In this document: one piece after another, positions 62,322-64,000 of the stretch
How the letters are laid out: every line of letters begins with the position of its first letter
Numbering within the stretch: the first letter of the stretch is position 1
Assembly: GCF_025465935.1 (NCBI RefSeq)
Contig: NZ_JANLNV010000079.1
Coordinates: 25,198 to 89,197, forward strand
DNA: 64,000 nt
Reading direction: 5' to 3'
Origin: Pseudomonas sp. 7P_10.2_Bac1
GTDB taxonomy: Bacteria > Pseudomonadota > Gammaproteobacteria > Pseudomonadales > Pseudomonadaceae
The notes under the pieces: model-generated
Told to the model about the DNA's origin: nothing
Databases searched by the model: none
The model's input: only the letters and a program-made list of their open reading frames with translations
Translations under genes and position numbers: made by a program

Positions 62322-63770
62322 GTGACTCAGAAGCCCGACCAGTGTCTTGGTGAATGGATCGACCGTGAAGCACTCGCAGAAGCGATGATTCCGCTCATCG
62401 GTCAGCTTTACCGCAATAACAATGTGGTGAGTTCGATCTATGGCCGCAGCCTGATCAACCGTTCAGTCATTGCGATTCTCAAAGCGCACCGCTTTGCTCG
62501 TCATCGCCAGTCCGATGACAGCGAATTGTCCGTGCACGAAACTTTCCCGCTGCTCAAGGCGATGAGCGAGCTCAAGCTCGGTGCCGCCTCGGTTGACCTG
62601 GGCAAGCTGGCAGTCAAGTTCAAGGCTGAAGGCAATGGCCGTACTGCCGAGCAGTTCGTTCGTGAAGAACTGGCCGATGTAGTCGGTCAGCAAAACGCTT
62701 GCGCACGTAAAGGCACTGACGTTGTGTTGTACGGCTTCGGTCGTATTGGCCGTCTGCTGGCACGCATCCTGATCGAAAAAACCGGTGGTGGCGACGGCCT
62801 GCGTCTGCGTGCCATCGTTGTGCGCAAAGGCGCCGAAAACGACCTGGTCAAGCGCGCCAGCCTGCTGCGTCGTGACTCGGTACATGGTCCGTTCGACGGC
62901 ACCATCGTGGTGGATGAAGAAAACAACACCATCACCGCCAACGGCAACCTGATCCAGGTGATCTACGCGAAGAACCCGACCGAGGTGGATTACACCCAGT
63001 ACGGCATCCAGAACGCCCTGCTGGTGGACAACACCGGTGTATGGCGTGACGCCGACGGTCTGGGCCAGCACCTGCAGTGCCCGGGTATTGACCGCGTTGT
63101 TCTGACCGCGCCTGGCAAAGGCAAGCTCAAGAACATCGTTCACGGTATCAACCACAACGAAATCACCGCAGACGACAAGATCGTTTCGGCGGCCTCCTGC
63201 ACCACCAACGCCATCGTGCCGGTGCTCAAGGCTGTCAACGACAAGTTCGGTATCGTCAACGGCCACGTTGAAACCGTTCACTCGTACACCAACGACCAGA
63301 ACCTGATCGACAACTTCCACAAAGGCGATCGCCGTGGCCGCAGCGCTGCGCTGAACATGGTTATCACCGAGACCGGTGCTGCGACTGCTGCTGCCAAGGC
63401 CCTGCCTGAGCTGGCTGGCAAGCTGACCGGTAACGCGATCCGCGTTCCAACGCCAAACGTGTCGATGGCCATTCTCAACCTGAACCTTGAGAAGTCGGCA
63501 ACCCGCGACGAAATGAACGACTACCTGCGTCACATGGCCCTGCATTCCGATCTGCACAAGCAAATCGACTTCGTGAGCTCGCAAGAAGTGGTGTCGACTG
63601 ACTTCGTAGGTTCGCGTCACGCCGGTGTGGTGGATGCTGAAGCGACTATCTGCAATGACAACCGCGTTGTGCTGTATGTGTGGTACGACAACGAATTCGG
63701 TTACAGCTGCCAGGTAGTGCGTGTGATGGAAGACATGGCCGGGGTTAACCCGCCAGCGTTTCCACGCTAA
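62322..63770 (+). CDS. gapB: Long glyceraldehyde-3-phosphate dehydrogenase
   Basis: 482 residues from GTG 62322, about 145 longer than usual GAPDH. The extra N-terminal part (about 1-125) is predicted helical (WIDREALAEAMIPLIGQLY; SELKLGAASVDLGKLAVKFK). The NAD motif VVLYGFGRIGRLLARIL is near 135 and the catalytic cysteine Cys293 is in SAASCTTNAIVPV. A GGAAGG site 5 bases before decides for GTG over ATG 62307. The PA3001 type enzyme is of this long class; it likely serves gluconeogenesis. Confidence 0.9.
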   Translation: MTQKPDQCLGEWIDREALAEAMIPLIGQLYRNNNVVSSIYGRSLINRSVIAILKAHRFARHRQSDDSELSVHETFPLLKAMSELKLGAASVDLGKLAVKFKAEGNGRTAEQFVREELADVVGQQNACARKGTDVVLYGFGRIGRLLARILIEKTGGGDGLRLRAIVVRKGAENDLVKRASLLRRDSVHGPFDGTIVVDEENNTITANGNLIQVIYAKNPTEVDYTQYGIQNALLVDNTGVWRDADGLGQHLQCPGIDRVVLTAPGKGKLKNIVHGINHNEITADDKIVSAASCTTNAIVPVLKAVNDKFGIVNGHVETVHSYTNDQNLIDNFHKGDRRGRSAALNMVITETGAATAAAKALPELAGKLTGNAIRVPTPNVSMAILNLNLEKSATRDEMNDYLRHMALHSDLHKQIDFVSSQEVVSTDFVGSRHAGVVDAEATICNDNRVVLYVWYDNEFGYSCQVVRVMEDMAGVNPPAFPR

Positions 63771-63784
63771 GCACCACCCATAGA

Positions 63785-63812
63785 AGAACCCCGAGAAATC
63801 GGGGTTTTTTTA
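63785..63812 (+). terminator. Terminator of gapB
   Basis: AACCCCGA-GAAA-TCGGGGTT followed by TTTTT, 15 bases past the stop. Confidence 0.92.
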
Positions 63813-63828
63813 TGGGCGGCATTTAAAG

Positions 63829-63898
63829 CCCTGTAGGAGCTCGCCTCGCGATCTTTTAAAGGATCAAAAGATCGCGAGGCAAGCTCGCTCCTACAGGG
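63829..63898. repeat. Full REP-like inverted repeat (GTAGGAGC family)
   Basis: CCCTGTAGGAGC at the left and GCTCCTACAGGG at the right, with inner arms CGCCTCGCGATCTTTT and AAAAGATCGCGAGGC. The left arm lacks six bases (GAGCTT) present in other copies. Confidence 0.85.
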
Positions 63899-63983
63899 AT
63901 GTGCTGATTCGCTAAGCGGTTTGCGCCACGCGACGTTCGTGTTTGTTTCCCGGTGAGCCACAGGCCTGGCGCGGTTTTTAAAA

Positions 63984-64000
63984 CCCTGTAGGAGCGAGCT
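63984..64000. repeat. Start of another REP-like copy, cut by the window edge
   Basis: CCCTGTAGGAGCGAGCT, the outer left arm of the same family. The 85 bases before it hold no recognisable gene. Confidence 0.7.

Noticed and set aside
63767..63961. A 64-residue minus-strand frame after gapB
   Set aside because: Most of it is a translation of the REP-like repeat and the gapB terminator.

Overview
The window is a stretch of Pseudomonas chromosome, most likely from the P. fluorescens lineage or a related non-aeruginosa species. This rests on gene order remembered from P. aeruginosa PAO1, protein families and typical Pseudomonas intergenic repeats; no database search was made. The left part (efp to about 15.8 kb) resembles the PAO1 PA2851-PA2822 order. 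The right part (dgt at 23.6 kb to gapB at 63.8 kb) resembles PA3043-PA3001. No prophage, insertion sequence, rRNA, tRNA or CRISPR array was seen; this is mostly core genome.

Layout. 0-16 kb: end of efp, a TauE/SafE exporter converging on a LysR regulator, a DUF1127 mini-protein, class II DAHP synthase, a spermidine-synthase-like protein, the cold-shock type helicase DeaD behind a long structured leader, a DODA dioxygenase, tpm, htpX, alaA, an oxidative repair set (msrB, gpx, msrC), the hybrid kinase SagS and a DUF815 ATPase. 16-23 kb: a large signalling block of an HD-GYP phosphodiesterase, a BvgS/RocS-type hybrid kinase and its NarL-type regulator, all on the minus strand. 23-43 kb: dgt, a YqjD/YqjE-like membrane operon, a KefB-type antiporter, a FadL porin, molybdenum cofactor genes (mobA, moaB-moeA, a MOSC protein), a ManC-like enzyme, yegS, cheV, slt, uup and a universal stress protein. 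43-55 kb: fadBA, topA, the SOS pair lexA-sulA, psrA, nagZ and mtiP. 55-64 kb: a SNF2 helicase, mfd and a long gapB.

How it works together. Three regulatory circuits can be read from the DNA. LexA: two 16-bp SOS boxes lie on the lexA promoter with sulA just downstream. PsrA: two near-perfect operators sit on the psrA promoter, and a one-mismatch copy sits at the same place relative to a candidate fadBA promoter, tying fatty-acid degradation to this regulator. RocA2-like: inverted heptads related to BvgA/EvgA half-sites lie upstream of the response regulator. At least three families of short inverted repeats fill the intergenic spaces.

The best candidates for something little described are the HD-GYP enzyme with a large insertion placed behind the Roc-type kinase, the three-hairpin leader of deaD, and the shared PsrA operator architecture.
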